A stretch of DNA of 64,000 nt from Parerythrobacter jejuensis (GCF_039536765.1 NZ_BAAAZF010000001.1:1922001-1986000); one strand, 5' to 3'. Shown: positions 1 through 8,390, counted from the stretch's first letter. The notes: generated by a model from the sequence alone, not told the origin. Program-made: numbers and translations.

Positions 1-1
1 C

Positions 2-130
2 GGCATCGGGCTGGCAAATGTAAAAGACCGTATAGAGGCACGCTTTGGGCGCGATGCGACCATCACCGCAGGGCCGGTCGCGGATGGCTATGTCACTGAA
101 CTGCGCCTGCCGCTGGAACGGAAAGGTTGA
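2..130 (+). CDS. C-terminal end of a LytS-type sensor histidine kinase (partial)
   Basis: The window opens inside a reading frame that ends in TGA at 128-130. The visible 42 residues begin GIGLANVKDRI, which matches the G2 ATP-lid box of a histidine kinase HATPase domain, and finish in a short beta-rich tail. The same box, GVGLANIRDRL, occurs in the complete LytS-type kinase at 35583-36791, so this is probably a kinase of that family. It would autophosphorylate and pass phosphate to the LytTR regulator that starts four bases downstream. The sensor and dimerisation parts lie outside the window. Confidence 0.8.
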   Translation, partial: GIGLANVKDRIEARFGRDATITAGPVADGYVTELRLPLERKG

Positions 131-134
131 TCCC

Positions 135-872
135 TTGAGCGAAGAACAAAGCCTGCGCACACTGATTGTCGATGATGAGCCACTCGCCGTGGAGCGGATG
201 CAGGTCATCTGTGCCAAGATCCCCCAGCTCAATGTGGTGGGCACGGCAAGCGACGGTGATGCGGCATTGCGACTCGTGGAGGCGCTGCAGCCTGATCTGG
301 TGCTGCTCGACATGACCATGCCCGGCCTGGATGGGTTGGGTGTAGCGAGAGCGCTCGGCAAACTGGAGAAACGGCCTGCCGTCATCTTCGTGACCGCTCA
401 TGATCATTTCGCGGTCGAGGCCTTTGATCTCGATGCAGTCGACTATGTCCTCAAGCCGGTCGCCAAAGATCGGTTGGAACGTGCAATTGATCGCGCTGTG
501 GCGCGCCAGGGCGGCGCGCAAGATGCTCGTACCGAAAGCCAATGGCTCGAAGAGCTTTGGGTCCCGCACCGGTCCGAATTGATCCGTATCGAAACAGCGC
601 AAGTTTCCCGCATCGATGCAGAACGCGATTATGTGCGCCTGTATGTAGAAGATCGCACATACTTACTCCTCCAGACCATTGCCGGGCTGGAAAAGCGCCT
701 TGATCCGGCGGAGTTCATCCGGATCCACCGCTCCACCATCCTGCGCAAGGATGGTATTCGAGGCCTGCGCCATGATGGTTTGGGCGTTTGGTCTGTCGAG
801 TTGGACGATGGCGAGGCATTGCGGATTGGCCGCACCTATTTGCCCAAGGTGAAAGCCATGGCCGGACGCTGA
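135..872 (+). CDS. LytTR-family response regulator
   Basis: A two-component regulator of about 245 residues. The receiver domain covers roughly residues 8-120, with acidic pocket D13/D14, phosphoacceptor D59 (LLDMTMPG), T87 and K107 (YVLKP). A LytTR DNA-binding domain covers roughly 140-240. I chose the TTG at 135: it lies just after the kinase stop, has AAAGG about nine bases upstream, and gives a normal receiver N-terminus. The longer ATG-started frame from 45 would run through the kinase gene. The kinase and regulator are surely one operon. It should bind direct repeats at target promoters as a phosphorylated dimer; no target site was identified. Confidence 0.88.
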   Translation: MSEEQSLRTLIVDDEPLAVERMQVICAKIPQLNVVGTASDGDAALRLVEALQPDLVLLDMTMPGLDGLGVARALGKLEKRPAVIFVTAHDHFAVEAFDLDAVDYVLKPVAKDRLERAIDRAVARQGGAQDARTESQWLEELWVPHRSELIRIETAQVSRIDAERDYVRLYVEDRTYLLLQTIAGLEKRLDPAEFIRIHRSTILRKDGIRGLRHDGLGVWSVELDDGEALRIGRTYLPKVKAMAGR

Positions 873-1138
873 AAAGCGCTGCTTGCCGGGCTCTTCCGAT
901 TTACTATGCGATGCGGCGCGCTATCTTGGCGCACCGTTGGCGCTGCGGGCGTCCAGTTGCCCTTGCAACACGTGATGCCGCCCTTCGCGACCAAACCTTC
1001 ATTTTCGCCCCAGTTCGAGGCCACAGGCACCGTAAGGCCGACAGGCCGCCCGAGCTTTGCCCAGGAAGGAAAGGGCGCGGATGCGTTCCGCCCGCAGGGC
1101 CGACAAGAGATCTGCTAGAGAGCGCACGGAAAACACAC
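873..1138. other. Intergenic stretch with no supportable gene
   Basis: About 270 bases between the LytTR regulator and the terminator of the convergent UrcA gene. Short open frames exist on both strands, but they are proline- and arginine-rich, overlap each other, lack convincing ribosome sites and match no family I know. I see no repeat or RNA structure here. Confidence 0.5.
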
Positions 1139-1175
1139 AAAAACCCCGAGCCGGGGGACTGCATCCGGCTCGGGG
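1136..1175 (-). terminator. Intrinsic terminator of the UrcA-family gene
   Basis: Read on the minus strand, an 11-bp perfect stem (CCCCGAGCCGG paired with its complement, 1144-1154 and 1165-1175) with a 10-base loop is followed by a run of five T. It lies about 50 bases past the stop of the minus-strand gene ending at 1224. Confidence 0.85.
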
Positions 1176-1223
1176 CTCGGAAACTGGCCTTTGGGGGACA
1201 GCCTCCGGGTAGCTGGGGTTGCG

Positions 1224-1529
1224 TCAGCCACCCAAACGGTTGTTGTCGATCACTTCGGCGAACTGCTGGCGAGCGAGGCGCTTGGCTTCACGGTAGCATT
1301 TGCTTGCTTGCGAGTTGCTGATGCGAGTGCCGCTGCGCTGGGCACCGACGCGGCAATACCTTTTCGCCGCTGCATCGATCCGGCGCTCAAGAGTTTTCTG
1401 GCCCTTAACGCTGGAAAGATTGAGATCCTGGTACTGGACGACCATGTTGTCGCCGGTTTCGACAGCCAGAGCGGGCGTGCCAGCGATCAGGGTTGCGGTT
1501 GCTGCGAGGGCAATCAGGGGGGTTTTCAT
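1224..1529 (-). CDS. UrcA family protein, exported
   Basis: A 101-residue precursor. Residues 1-22 form a signal peptide (MKTPLIALAATATLIAGTPALA), leaving a small, basic mature protein. Its VVQYQDLNLSS segment, KGQKTLERRID helix and paired cysteines (YCRVGAQ, ASKCYRE) are the pattern of the UrcA family, found in sphingomonads and caulobacters. The function is unknown; a periplasmic location is inferred. The ATG at 1529 was chosen because GGAGG lies at the right distance upstream and the signal peptide starts there; the longer frame to 1751 adds an arginine-rich non-secretory leader. It stands alone and ends at a clear terminator. Confidence 0.8.
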   Translation of the reverse strand: MKTPLIALAATATLIAGTPALAVETGDNMVVQYQDLNLSSVKGQKTLERRIDAAAKRYCRVGAQRSGTRISNSQASKCYREAKRLARQQFAEVIDNNRLGG

Positions 1530-1735
1530 CGTTGTTTCCTCCGTCTGTGGGCCTGCAAGGGGGGTCAGAGGCTCTCCACGACTTTTGGAATAGGCGTGTT
1601 CGCCAGTCGGTGCATTCAGCCTTCGACTACAGGCGTGATCGCGTCGACGAAATTGGGCGCTTCGGGACGGAATGCGAAATTCCCCGGACGAACAACCATT
1701 GGCAACCGACCAATGATTACGCCAATGTGTGGCAC

Positions 1736-2002
1736 ATGGCATTGTTAGCAATCTTCTTGCTCGGGATCGGCAATTTTACGCTCCACAAAGCGGTTTTGGA
1801 GAGCAAGCACCCACTACTGGGAGAGATTCCGGGCTTTTCGCGCGTGCTTGGCGGACGGCTAACGCTCGCCACGGAATTCATCATTCTGCTGGCTGCAATG
1901 TTGCTGGCCGGAAATGGCTGGCCGGGCATCGCATGGGCTTATGCCGGCTATAGCGGCCTTAATGGTCTTGCGGCCTGGCTCATTCTGAATCGCCGCGTGT
2001 GA
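1736..2002 (+). CDS. Small membrane protein of unknown function
   Basis: An 88-residue protein with two or three membrane helices: residues 1-14, a central LATEFIILLAAMLLAG helix, and a C-terminal helix around WAYAGYSGLNGLAAWLI. The middle segment resembles small sphingomonad inner-membrane proteins, but I cannot name a family. The start is the ATG at 1736; a GTG three codons earlier is also possible. No strong ribosome site is visible, which lowers confidence. It lies 41 bases before the metallophosphoesterase on the same strand and may be co-transcribed with it. Confidence 0.6.
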   Translation: MALLAIFLLGIGNFTLHKAVLESKHPLLGEIPGFSRVLGGRLTLATEFIILLAAMLLAGNGWPGIAWAYAGYSGLNGLAAWLILNRRV

Positions 2003-2043
2003 ATCCGATTCTCGCCACGCCCCAGACCTGCTAGGCGGAGCGG

Positions 2044-2796
2044 ATGGCGCGCGATATGACGACCCTGTTCCACGCGAGTGACATGCATTTCGGCGTCGAG
2101 GACGATGCTGCCATGGCCTGGTTCGCGCAAGCGGTGATGGCCGAGCAGCCCGATGCGATCATTTGCACGGGCGACCTGACGCAGCGCGCCACCCATCACC
2201 AATATGACACGGCGCGTGACTGGTTCGCCGGGCTTGGCGTTCCGGTCATGTTGCAGCCCGGCAATCATGACATGCCCTATTTCAATCTGTGGGAGCGTTT
2301 TCGCCGGCCCTATGCTCGTTTTGGCGAGCTGGAAGCAGCCGTGGGATCTGAGCTATCTCTCGATCACGCTCTGATTGTGCCTTTTGACACCAATGTCCCT
2401 GCACAGTTGCGGTGGCCGTGGTCTGATGGTGTCGTTACACGGCGCAATCTCGATGCCGCTCTTGAGCGGCTCGCCCAAGTGTCTGTTGACCCAAGGCCGA
2501 AACTGGTTGCCTGTCACCACCCGTTGTTGCCAAAGGACGACGATCGGAAGAACCCGACGATACGCGGCGATATGGCCTTTGAAGAGCTGGCTGCGGCTGG
2601 GGCCAGTGCGGTCCTAACCGGCCATGTGCACTTCCCGTTCGACATGGTGCGATCGCGTGGCAATCAGGCGATGCGTATGATCGGAGCAGGAACTCTGTCG
2701 ACCAGACTGCGGGGTGCGGCACCGTCCTACAACGTGGTCACGATTGCCGAAGATGGTTCGATCTCGGTCGAACAGCGCGACTTCGAATTGGCCTGA
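2044..2796 (+). CDS. Calcineurin-like metallophosphoesterase
   Basis: A 250-residue single-domain phosphoesterase with the full dinuclear-metal motif set in order: D-x-H (SDMHFG, near residue 13), GDLTQ, GNHD (near 78), the ACHHPL histidine pair and GHVHFPF. The family hydrolyses phosphomonoesters or diesters, and the closest architecture is the cyclic-nucleotide phosphodiesterase/Icc-like group. There is no signal peptide, so it is cytoplasmic. GCGGAG precedes the ATG at 2044; a second ATG at 2056 is also plausible. A bidirectional terminator follows. The substrate cannot be read from the sequence. Confidence 0.88.
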   Translation: MARDMTTLFHASDMHFGVEDDAAMAWFAQAVMAEQPDAIICTGDLTQRATHHQYDTARDWFAGLGVPVMLQPGNHDMPYFNLWERFRRPYARFGELEAAVGSELSLDHALIVPFDTNVPAQLRWPWSDGVVTRRNLDAALERLAQVSVDPRPKLVACHHPLLPKDDDRKNPTIRGDMAFEELAAAGASAVLTGHVHFPFDMVRSRGNQAMRMIGAGTLSTRLRGAAPSYNVVTIAEDGSISVEQRDFELA

Positions 2797-2814
2797 AGGG
2801 GGCCTGCCATCCAA

Positions 2815-2848
2815 CGAAAAAGGGCGACCCGCTGGGCCGCCCTTTTCG
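2815..2848. terminator. Bidirectional terminator between the phosphoesterase gene and rpsI
   Basis: A convergent-gene hairpin: CGAAAAAGGGCG at 2815-2826 pairs with CGCCCTTTTCG at 2838-2848 with one bulged A, leaving an 11-base loop. The A/T arms give a U-run in both directions, so it can terminate both the plus-strand phosphoesterase and the minus-strand rplM-rpsI operon. Confidence 0.85.
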
Positions 2849-2867
2849 TAATTCCAAGACTGGAAAA

Positions 2868-3521
2868 TCAGCGCTTCGAGAACTGGAAGCTACGGCGTGC
2901 TTTCGCACGACCGTATTTCTTACGCTCGACCACACGGCTATCGCGGGTCAGGAAGCCTGCTGCCTTCACTGTGGCGCGCAGTTCCGGCTCGTACTTGGCC
3001 AAGGCCTGGCTGATGCCGTGCTTCACTGCACCGGCCTGACCCGAGAGACCGCCGCCGCGAACGGTGGCAATCACGTCATACTGACCTTCGCGATCGGTGA
3101 TGGAGAAAGGCTGGTTGATGATCAGGCGCAGCGTCGGACGTGCGAAATACACTTCCTGCTCGCGACCGTTGACGGTGACCTTGCCTTTGCCGGGCTTGAT
3201 CCAGACACGTGCCGTTGCATCTTTACGACGGCCGGTTGCATAGGCACGGCCCTGCGCATCAAGCTCCTGCTCGCGCAGCGGCGCTGTGCTTACCGCGACT
3301 GTCGCTGCGTCTGCATCGGGGGCATCGCCCGCAATCGCGCCAAGATCGGCCAGATCCGAAACGGTTTCGGTCTTGGCTTCTTCAGCAGGGGCTTCCTTAG
3401 CAGGGTCCTCTTCCGTTTTGGGCTCTTCAGCAGCAGCTTCCGTCTTCGGCGCTTCTGTCTCGGGAGTTTCCGTTGCAGGAGTTTCTGCTGCGGTCTCTTC
3501 TGTCTTTTTCTTGTCAGCCAT
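2868..3521 (-). CDS. rpsI: 30S ribosomal protein S9 with a long acidic N-terminal extension
   Basis: The last ~130 residues are canonical S9: [14 protein letters not shown], the GKVTVNGRE segment, [38 protein letters not shown] and the basic tail RRSFQFSKR that reaches the P-site tRNA. Ahead of it lie about 88 residues rich in Glu, Ala, Thr and Pro, making 217 residues against the usual ~130. The ATG at 3521 overlaps the rplM stop by one base (TAATG), which supports this start and translational coupling. The extension looks disordered and its role is unknown. The gene ends before a bidirectional terminator. Confidence 0.97.
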   Translation of the reverse strand: MADKKKTEETAAETPATETPETEAPKTEAAAEEPKTEEDPAKEAPAEEAKTETVSDLADLGAIAGDAPDADAATVAVSTAPLREQELDAQGRAYATGRRKDATARVWIKPGKGKVTVNGREQEVYFARPTLRLIINQPFSITDREGQYDVIATVRGGGLSGQAGAVKHGISQALAKYEPELRATVKAAGFLTRDSRVVERKKYGRAKARRSFQFSKR

Positions 3522-4000
3522 TAGGAGGCAGCCTTGTTCTTGCGGTTCATCGAGGCAACGTCGAGCACACTGGGCTTCTGGCCGTCATGCGGATGCTCGG
3601 TGCCGGCATAGAGGTGCAGGGCACGCATCTGGTCACGGCCCAACGGGCCGCGCGGGATCATGCGCTGGATAGCTTTTTCAAGCACGCGCTCCGGGAAGCG
3701 GCCTTCCAGCACCTTGGCTGGGGTCGTTTCCTTGATGCCACCAGGGTGACCAGTGTGCTTGTAATAGGTCTTGCCGGTCATCTTGTTGCCGGTGAATTTC
3801 ACCTTGCCGGCATTGATGATGATGACATGGTCACCGCAATCAACATGCGGGGTGTAGCTGGGCTTGTGCTTGCCGCGCAGCAGATTGGCGACAATCGCTG
3901 CCAGACGACCAACGACGAGGCCCTCGGCATCGATAATGTGCCAGTTTTTCTCGACCTCGGCCGGCTTGATCGACCGGGTGGTCTTTGTAAGCGCCTTCAT
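3521..4000 (-). CDS. rplM: 50S ribosomal protein L13
   Basis: A 159-residue L13. Diagnostic segments are [16 protein letters not shown], the [15 protein letters not shown] core, [11 protein letters not shown] and [18 protein letters not shown]. It is an early-assembling protein of the large subunit. The ATG at 4000 matches the family N-terminus ([12 protein letters not shown]); the upstream extension to 4048 has no family support. It is first in the rplM-rpsI operon, and a small hairpin lies in its leader. Confidence 0.97.
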   Translation of the reverse strand: MKALTKTTRSIKPAEVEKNWHIIDAEGLVVGRLAAIVANLLRGKHKPSYTPHVDCGDHVIIINAGKVKFTGNKMTGKTYYKHTGHPGGIKETTPAKVLEGRFPERVLEKAIQRMIPRGPLGRDQMRALHLYAGTEHPHDGQKPSVLDVASMNRKNKAAS

Positions 4001-4057
4001 GGCTTGTCTCGTTCCTTGTTGTGTGATGCCCGGAGCGATTCCGGTCATGGGCGCGAA

Positions 4058-4073
4058 TCTCTCATGCGAGAGA
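4058..4073 (-). other. Hairpin in the rplM leader
   Basis: A perfect 6-bp stem with a four-base loop (TCTCTC, ATGC, GAGAGA) lies about 58 bases before the rplM start. L13 operons are often autoregulated through their leader in other bacteria, so this could be a regulatory element. It is short and may be chance. Confidence 0.25.
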
Positions 4074-4160
4074 CTGCTCTGGCCGCGGCAAATGGTCGCG
4101 AACCACCTCTAAGTCAAGCATTCTTGCGGGTTTGAGAGGAGGTAAAATAATACCGTGACT

Positions 4161-4871
4161 CTAGACGGTAAGGCTCCAGACCTCGCTCGATCGGCGGCTG
4201 GAACTACCGATACGTGTGCTGATCGTGCGATCCGCCCTCACGAGCAGGCCAGAGTCTGGATCAGTTGTCGCCGCGAAGTCGATGGTCATTTCTCCGGCCT
4301 GTTGCCCAGGCAAGGCGAGCGTTTTGGCCTCTCGCCAGTCCTTGTCTCGCGGGAAGAACAGATCTCTCGGCAAGAGCGAAAGCAATCCTGCAGCCCGTTG
4401 ATCGAGGGAAGCGGCAAACGTCCGCGCAGCGGCCTTCAGATCGTCACTGGGCGCTTGGCCCGCTAAGAAATCCTCTGCTTTCGCGAGAGCATTGTCCATG
4501 GAGGCCGGGGTGAGCGGGTCTACCCCTGCCCGCAGAAGCCCGGAAGCGTCGAGCTCGATAGGAAACAAGTTGGTCTCAGTCCGCTTAGCCTCCATCTGCG
4601 CCAGCCCGGCCAATGACGGCGGGGCGTCGACGCTGACAGCGATCTGCCTTCCGCTCACCACAAAGCCGCCCGAAACCGCAGAAAAGCCGATCTGCCACTC
4701 CCGCTTCACGGAGATAGCATTGCCGTCGCTCAGCGTCCGGATAAGGGAACGCGACAAAGTACATAGCTTGTCTGGAACGATCACCTTCGCGGCGAGGGTC
4801 GCATGGGCGGGCGCCAGCAGGCCAAACCCTATCCCGACGGTGCCGACCAGAAATTGCCTGCGACTGCCCAT
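4161..4871 (-). CDS. Tat-exported protein of unknown function
   Basis: A 236-residue protein whose first 28 residues form a twin-arginine signal (SRRQFLVG followed by a hydrophobic stretch and ALA-type cleavage sites near ATLAA). The rest is soluble with no motif I recognise; it contains one cysteine and an SGRQIAVSVDAPPS segment. It is therefore predicted to be folded in the cytoplasm and exported to the periplasm. It directly abuts cutA (ATG at 4871, cutA stop at 4872-4874), so it is probably third in a ctaA-cutA operon. I cannot assign a function. Confidence 0.75.
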   Translation of the reverse strand: MGSRRQFLVGTVGIGFGLLAPAHATLAAKVIVPDKLCTLSRSLIRTLSDGNAISVKREWQIGFSAVSGGFVVSGRQIAVSVDAPPSLAGLAQMEAKRTETNLFPIELDASGLLRAGVDPLTPASMDNALAKAEDFLAGQAPSDDLKAAARTFAASLDQRAAGLLSLLPRDLFFPRDKDWREAKTLALPGQQAGEMTIDFAATTDPDSGLLVRADRTISTRIGSSSRRSSEVWSLTV

Positions 4872-5192
4872 CTACGAAATCTTCCCTGCCAGCAGGCCCA
4901 GCCAGTCCCGCGTCGCCCGCGCCGGAGCATCAGCGCGCCACCCGAGGATGGCTGGCGCTTTATACGGGTGCAAATCCTCTATCCTGGCGACTGCTTGGTC
5001 TAGAATCGTCGCATCGGTCTTGAACAGCACGCCAATCTCTGCCGCATTCGTCCTCTCGCCACCCCAGTCGAAGATCGATTCAACCGAACCCAATATGTTG
5101 GCGCAAGCCACAAGCTTCTCGTCAAGCAATATGCCTGCGGCTGTTCGCGCAGCCTCGTGATCGGGGAAAGGCGCCCAGATCATTGCCGACAT
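4872..5192 (-). CDS. cutA: CutA1-type divalent cation tolerance protein
   Basis: A 106-residue protein, the normal size for the trimeric CutA1 fold. Visible family segments are EAARTAAGILLDEKLVACANI, the SIFDWGGE strand, VLFKTDATILDQA and IEDLHPYKAPAILGW followed by the WLG end. The family is linked to copper and other divalent metals, though its biochemical role is unclear. Its ATG at 5192 overlaps the ctaA stop as ATGA, so the two are translationally coupled; heme A synthase and a metal-tolerance protein in one operon fits cytochrome oxidase biogenesis. The longer frame to 5288 runs back into ctaA and is rejected. Confidence 0.9.
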   Translation of the reverse strand: MSAMIWAPFPDHEAARTAAGILLDEKLVACANILGSVESIFDWGGERTNAAEIGVLFKTDATILDQAVARIEDLHPYKAPAILGWRADAPARATRDWLGLLAGKIS

Positions 5193-6328
5193 CAGGCAGT
5201 GGCTCCTTTTCGCCCTGCCACATGCGCAGCCCAAGCTGTTGCAATCACGAGGAGAGCCCCGACAAGTTGGTGGGCAACGGCAATCCACAAGGCGACGCCC
5301 GTCATCACCGTTGCGATACCCAGCAGGATCTGGATGCCGAAGGCAGAATGCACTGCCACGGAAGCCCTGCGATCAATCGGGCGGACAACCCGCGCAAGAA
5401 CGATTAGGGCTGCAACCGCTGCCCAGGCCCACCATCTGTGCAGGAAATGAAGCAGGAAGGGATCGTGCGTAATGGCCCAAAGCACTCCCTTTGTAGTGTC
5501 ATATTCGGGAATGAAGCGCCCCTGCATCAACGGCCACGTGTCTGAGGCCAGCCCGGCATTCAGGCCCGCCACCCACGCACCAAGCAGCATCTGGATGAAC
5601 AGAATGATTGCCGTCACGGTCGAAATGGCGGTGAGGCGTGATGGCGCCGCTGATGGGTCGCGTGCCAGCGCCCGCAGGTCCAGCGCGGTCCAGATCAACC
5701 CTGCCAAAGTAATAAAGGCAGTGAGCAAATGGACAGACAGCCAGAAATGGCTGACATCGGTCATGTCGCCCGAAAGGCCCGACCGGACCATCAGCCAGCC
5801 GAATGTGCCCTGCAGACCGCCCAAGGCGAGCAGGGCGAGGAGCCGTGGCTTGTAGCCGGTCGGGATCAGGCCCTTGACCCAATAGAAGGCCAGTGGGATC
5901 GCGAATGCGAGCCCGATCAGCCGGCCCATCAGTCGATGAAACCATTCCCAAAAGAAGATGAACTTGAAATCGCTCAGCGTCATGCCCGCCGGGCCGGCCT
6001 CAAGCCGGAATTCAGGCGTTTCCCGATACTCGGCGAACTCGGCCAGCCACGCTTCCTCTGTCAGGGGGGGCAAGGTGCCGGTCACCGGTTGCCACTGGGT
6101 AATTGAAAGCCCTGATTCGGTGAGGCGGGTAATTCCTCCGACCGCAACAATCGTTACCACCATGGCAGCGACAAAATATAGCCAACGGGCGAGCCGATCT
6201 GGCGCTCCATCGATGATTGGCGAACTCTTGCTCGCCAATTCAGCCGATTTTGCCGGAAAAGCTGATTGTACAACCATAGCCCCTTGATGGGGCCCGCCGG
6301 GCCGGGTTGCAAGCTGCGAAGAACGCAT
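5192..6328 (-). CDS. ctaA: Heme A synthase (COX15/CtaA family)
   Basis: A polytopic membrane enzyme of about 378 residues with eight predicted helices, converting heme O to heme A for cytochrome c oxidase. Conserved features are GGITRLTESGLSITQW, the EFxxIFFWEWFHRLMGR histidine motif, DVSHFWLSVHL, and the second-half HFLHRWWAW and AVAHQLVGAL histidines that bind heme. It has the type II (COX15-like) layout. The start is uncertain: GTG 6331, ATG 6328 and ATG 6277 are in frame, each with a ribosome-site-like purine run at short spacing. It overlaps cutA downstream and is divergent from the MerC-like gene. Confidence 0.93.
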   Translation of the reverse strand: MRSSQLATRPGGPHQGAMVVQSAFPAKSAELASKSSPIIDGAPDRLARWLYFVAAMVVTIVAVGGITRLTESGLSITQWQPVTGTLPPLTEEAWLAEFAEYRETPEFRLEAGPAGMTLSDFKFIFFWEWFHRLMGRLIGLAFAIPLAFYWVKGLIPTGYKPRLLALLALGGLQGTFGWLMVRSGLSGDMTDVSHFWLSVHLLTAFITLAGLIWTALDLRALARDPSAAPSRLTAISTVTAIILFIQMLLGAWVAGLNAGLASDTWPLMQGRFIPEYDTTKGVLWAITHDPFLLHFLHRWWAWAAVAALIVLARVVRPIDRRASVAVHSAFGIQILLGIATVMTGVALWIAVAHQLVGALLVIATAWAAHVAGRKGATA

Positions 6329-6338
6329 CACCTCTTGC

Positions 6339-6358
6339 GAAAAGATATACTATAACAT
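6339..6358. promoter_or_regulatory. Candidate Zur (zinc uptake regulator) operator
   Basis: The 20-base site reads, on the minus strand, ATGTTATAGTATATCTTTTC. It differs at only two of the specified positions from the alphaproteobacterial Zur palindrome as I recall it (ATGTTATAnTATAACATTTC). It lies 13 bases before the MerC-like start and just upstream of ctaA. The match is by eye from memory. Confidence 0.55.
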
Positions 6359-6370
6359 AAATGGACCCGC

Positions 6371-6742
6371 ATGAATCGCTCCGCCCTTTCCAACAGGTCT
6401 CGACTCGACCGAGCCGGCATTGCTTTGTCGGGCCTGTGCGCGATTCATTGTCTGGCGAGTATTGTGGTTGTTTCGGCGCTCGGGCTGGGCGGCCAGTGGC
6501 TCCTGGCCCCGGAAATCCATCGGTGGGGCCTTGCGCTTGCCTGTGTAATTGCAGGCGTCGCGATTGGCTGGGGGGCGCTACGTCACCGCCGTCGCACGCC
6601 ATTTGTCGTCGCGATGACCGGGCTGACCTTCATGGGGGGCGCATTGGCTGCCCCACACGGCATTGAAGAGGCTGTATTGACCATCATCGGGGTCGCGTTG
6701 GTTTCGCTCGGCCACATACTCAACTTGCGCCACTCACATTGA
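6371..6742 (+). CDS. MerC-domain membrane protein
   Basis: A 123-residue inner-membrane protein with four predicted helices. The first helix carries [10 protein letters not shown], the CxxHC-type metal-binding signature of MerC, and the protein ends [10 protein letters not shown], a histidine-rich tail typical of MerC-domain proteins outside mercury operons. No mer genes are present, and the gene sits behind a Zur-like palindrome, so a role in zinc handling is more likely than mercury transport (inference). The start is the ATG at 6371; the ribosome site is weak. It ends 17 bases before thiS-thiG on the same strand. Confidence 0.8.
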   Translation: MNRSALSNRSRLDRAGIALSGLCAIHCLASIVVVSALGLGGQWLLAPEIHRWGLALACVIAGVAIGWGALRHRRRTPFVVAMTGLTFMGGALAAPHGIEEAVLTIIGVALVSLGHILNLRHSH

Positions 6743-6759
6743 ACGCTATTTCGCTTGGC

Positions 6760-7740
6760 ATGAGCGAAACATTGTCCCTGACCGTCAATGGCGAAACCCG
6801 CCGGACCACCGCCGCCACGATTGCCGCGCTGGTCCGCGAACTGGAGCTGGAGCCTGCCAAGGTTGCCGTCGAGCGCAATGGCGAGATTGCGCCCCGCGCC
6901 CAACTCGACTCGATTGTGCTTTCCGATGGGGATGCGCTGGAGATTGTCCACTTCGTGGGCGGAGGCGAGAGCGCTGACACCTGGTCGGTTGCGGGCCGGA
7001 CCTTTTCGTCGCGACTCATAGTCGGCACCGGCAAATACAAGGACTTCGAACAGAACGCCGCGGCTCTCGATGCGAGCGGTGCTGAAATCGTCACTGTCGC
7101 GGTGCGCCGTGTGAATGTCAGCGATCCGAACGCACCCATGCTAACCGACTTTATCGATCCCAAGACGACAACCTATCTGCCCAACACAGCGGGATGCTTT
7201 ACCGCTGAAGACGCCATTCGCACTCTGAGGCTGGCCCGTGAAGCGGGCGGCTGGGACCTCGTCAAACTCGAAGTATTGGGCGAAGCGCGCACTCTCTACC
7301 CCAATATGGTCGAGACCATTCGCGCTTGTGAGGTGTTGGCCAATGAAGGCTTCCACCCGATGGTCTACTGCACCGACGACCCGATCGCTGCGAAGCAGTT
7401 GGAGGAGGCTGGTGCCGTCGCTGTCATGCCGTTGGGTGCGCCGATTGGCTCAGGCCTCGGCATCCAGAACCGGGTAACGATCCGCCTGATCGTCGAAGGT
7501 GCGAAAGTTCCGGTGCTGGTTGACGCCGGCGTCGGCACGGCCAGTGATGCGGCAGTGGCGATGGAGCTTGGGTGCGATGGCGTGCTGATGAACACGGCAA
7601 TCGCCGAGGCCAAGGATCCGATCCGGATGGCGCGGGCGATGAAGCTTGCTGTTGAAGCGGGGCGGGAGGCCTATCTCTCAGGACGCATGGCAACGCGCAA
7701 ATACGCCGATCCGTCTTCGCCGTTGGCAGGCCTCATTTAA
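6760..7740 (+). CDS. thiG: Fused sulfur carrier ThiS and thiazole synthase ThiG
   Basis: One 326-residue protein. Residues 1-69 are a ubiquitin-fold ThiS ([33 protein letters not shown]). Residues ~75-326 are a ThiG TIM barrel with [12 protein letters not shown], the Schiff-base lysine K169 in [32 protein letters not shown] and the [11 protein letters not shown] phosphate site. ThiG builds the thiamin thiazole from deoxyxylulose phosphate, dehydroglycine and ThiS thiocarboxylate. The ThiS Gly-Gly is internal here. I chose the ATG at 6760 over a TTG at 6739 that overlaps the MerC-like gene. No TPP riboswitch precedes it. Confidence 0.93.
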   Translation: MSETLSLTVNGETRRTTAATIAALVRELELEPAKVAVERNGEIAPRAQLDSIVLSDGDALEIVHFVGGGESADTWSVAGRTFSSRLIVGTGKYKDFEQNAAALDASGAEIVTVAVRRVNVSDPNAPMLTDFIDPKTTTYLPNTAGCFTAEDAIRTLRLAREAGGWDLVKLEVLGEARTLYPNMVETIRACEVLANEGFHPMVYCTDDPIAAKQLEEAGAVAVMPLGAPIGSGLGIQNRVTIRLIVEGAKVPVLVDAGVGTASDAAVAMELGCDGVLMNTAIAEAKDPIRMARAMKLAVEAGREAYLSGRMATRKYADPSSPLAGLI

Positions 7741-7862
7741 CCCTTTCCTGCCGATCGCCGCTCTGGGCTGAGGGCAGAGAGTGAAGGCCGCTCTTACCCT
7801 TTATTAACCATCTTCGACGACAGTCCCCTGAGCACCCAAATGTGCAACAAGGGAATTGCAAC

Positions 7863-8390
7863 ATGGCCACCACCGGCACCCAATCGCTGTCCATCGCCGA
7901 GATGCGCGAATTCGCAAGCTTCAGTCCATGCGAGCAGCGCTATATCCGCCGTAGCCTGGATATCGGCCTGGGCCGTTGCGACGCTTTCAAGGTCTGGGCG
8001 CGGGACGCAGAAGAGAACATCGCGATCCGCAGCCAGTATGTGGCCTATCAGGAACTCAAGGCTCTGCGTGATGAATTGCCGCATATCGGCCCGGGTGACC
8101 GCATCGATACCTTTATCGGCACACTAATCCGGGTCGCCACGTTCGATCTCGGTCAAGAGCGGATCGAAGGCTTTTCGGCTTTTCGCTTTCTCTACGAGCG
8201 CCTGCTTGGTGCTCAGGCCAGGCCATGGCTGCCCAGCGCCTTCGTCGGTGCGTCCGCACTGCCGGATATTCGCCCTGAGCGCCGCAAGATCCTGCTGCAA
8301 AGCCTGAGTGAGGCTGCGGCAACGGCGCCCGGCTGGTCTGACCAGCAACCGAGCTTTTATCCGGAGTTCATCGAAGCCGAGGCTGCTTGA
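7863..8390 (+). CDS. Conserved hypothetical cytoplasmic protein
   Basis: A 175-residue protein with no signal peptide or membrane helix. It has a short HTH-like start (SIAEMREFASFSPCEQRYIRR), central helices and a GFSAFRFLYERLLGA segment. I cannot assign a family. The ATG at 7863 was chosen because AAGGGA lies seven to ten bases upstream; the earlier frame start at 7842 has no ribosome site. It stands alone between thiS-thiG and a convergent acyl-CoA ligase gene. Confidence 0.7.
   Translation: MATTGTQSLSIAEMREFASFSPCEQRYIRRSLDIGLGRCDAFKVWARDAEENIAIRSQYVAYQELKALRDELPHIGPGDRIDTFIGTLIRVATFDLGQERIEGFSAFRFLYERLLGAQARPWLPSAFVGASALPDIRPERRKILLQSLSEAAATAPGWSDQQPSFYPEFIEAEAA

Noticed and set aside
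6640-6760. TPP riboswitch ahead of thiS-thiG
   Set aside because: Only 17 bases separate the MerC-like gene from the fusion gene, and I see no THI-box sequence.
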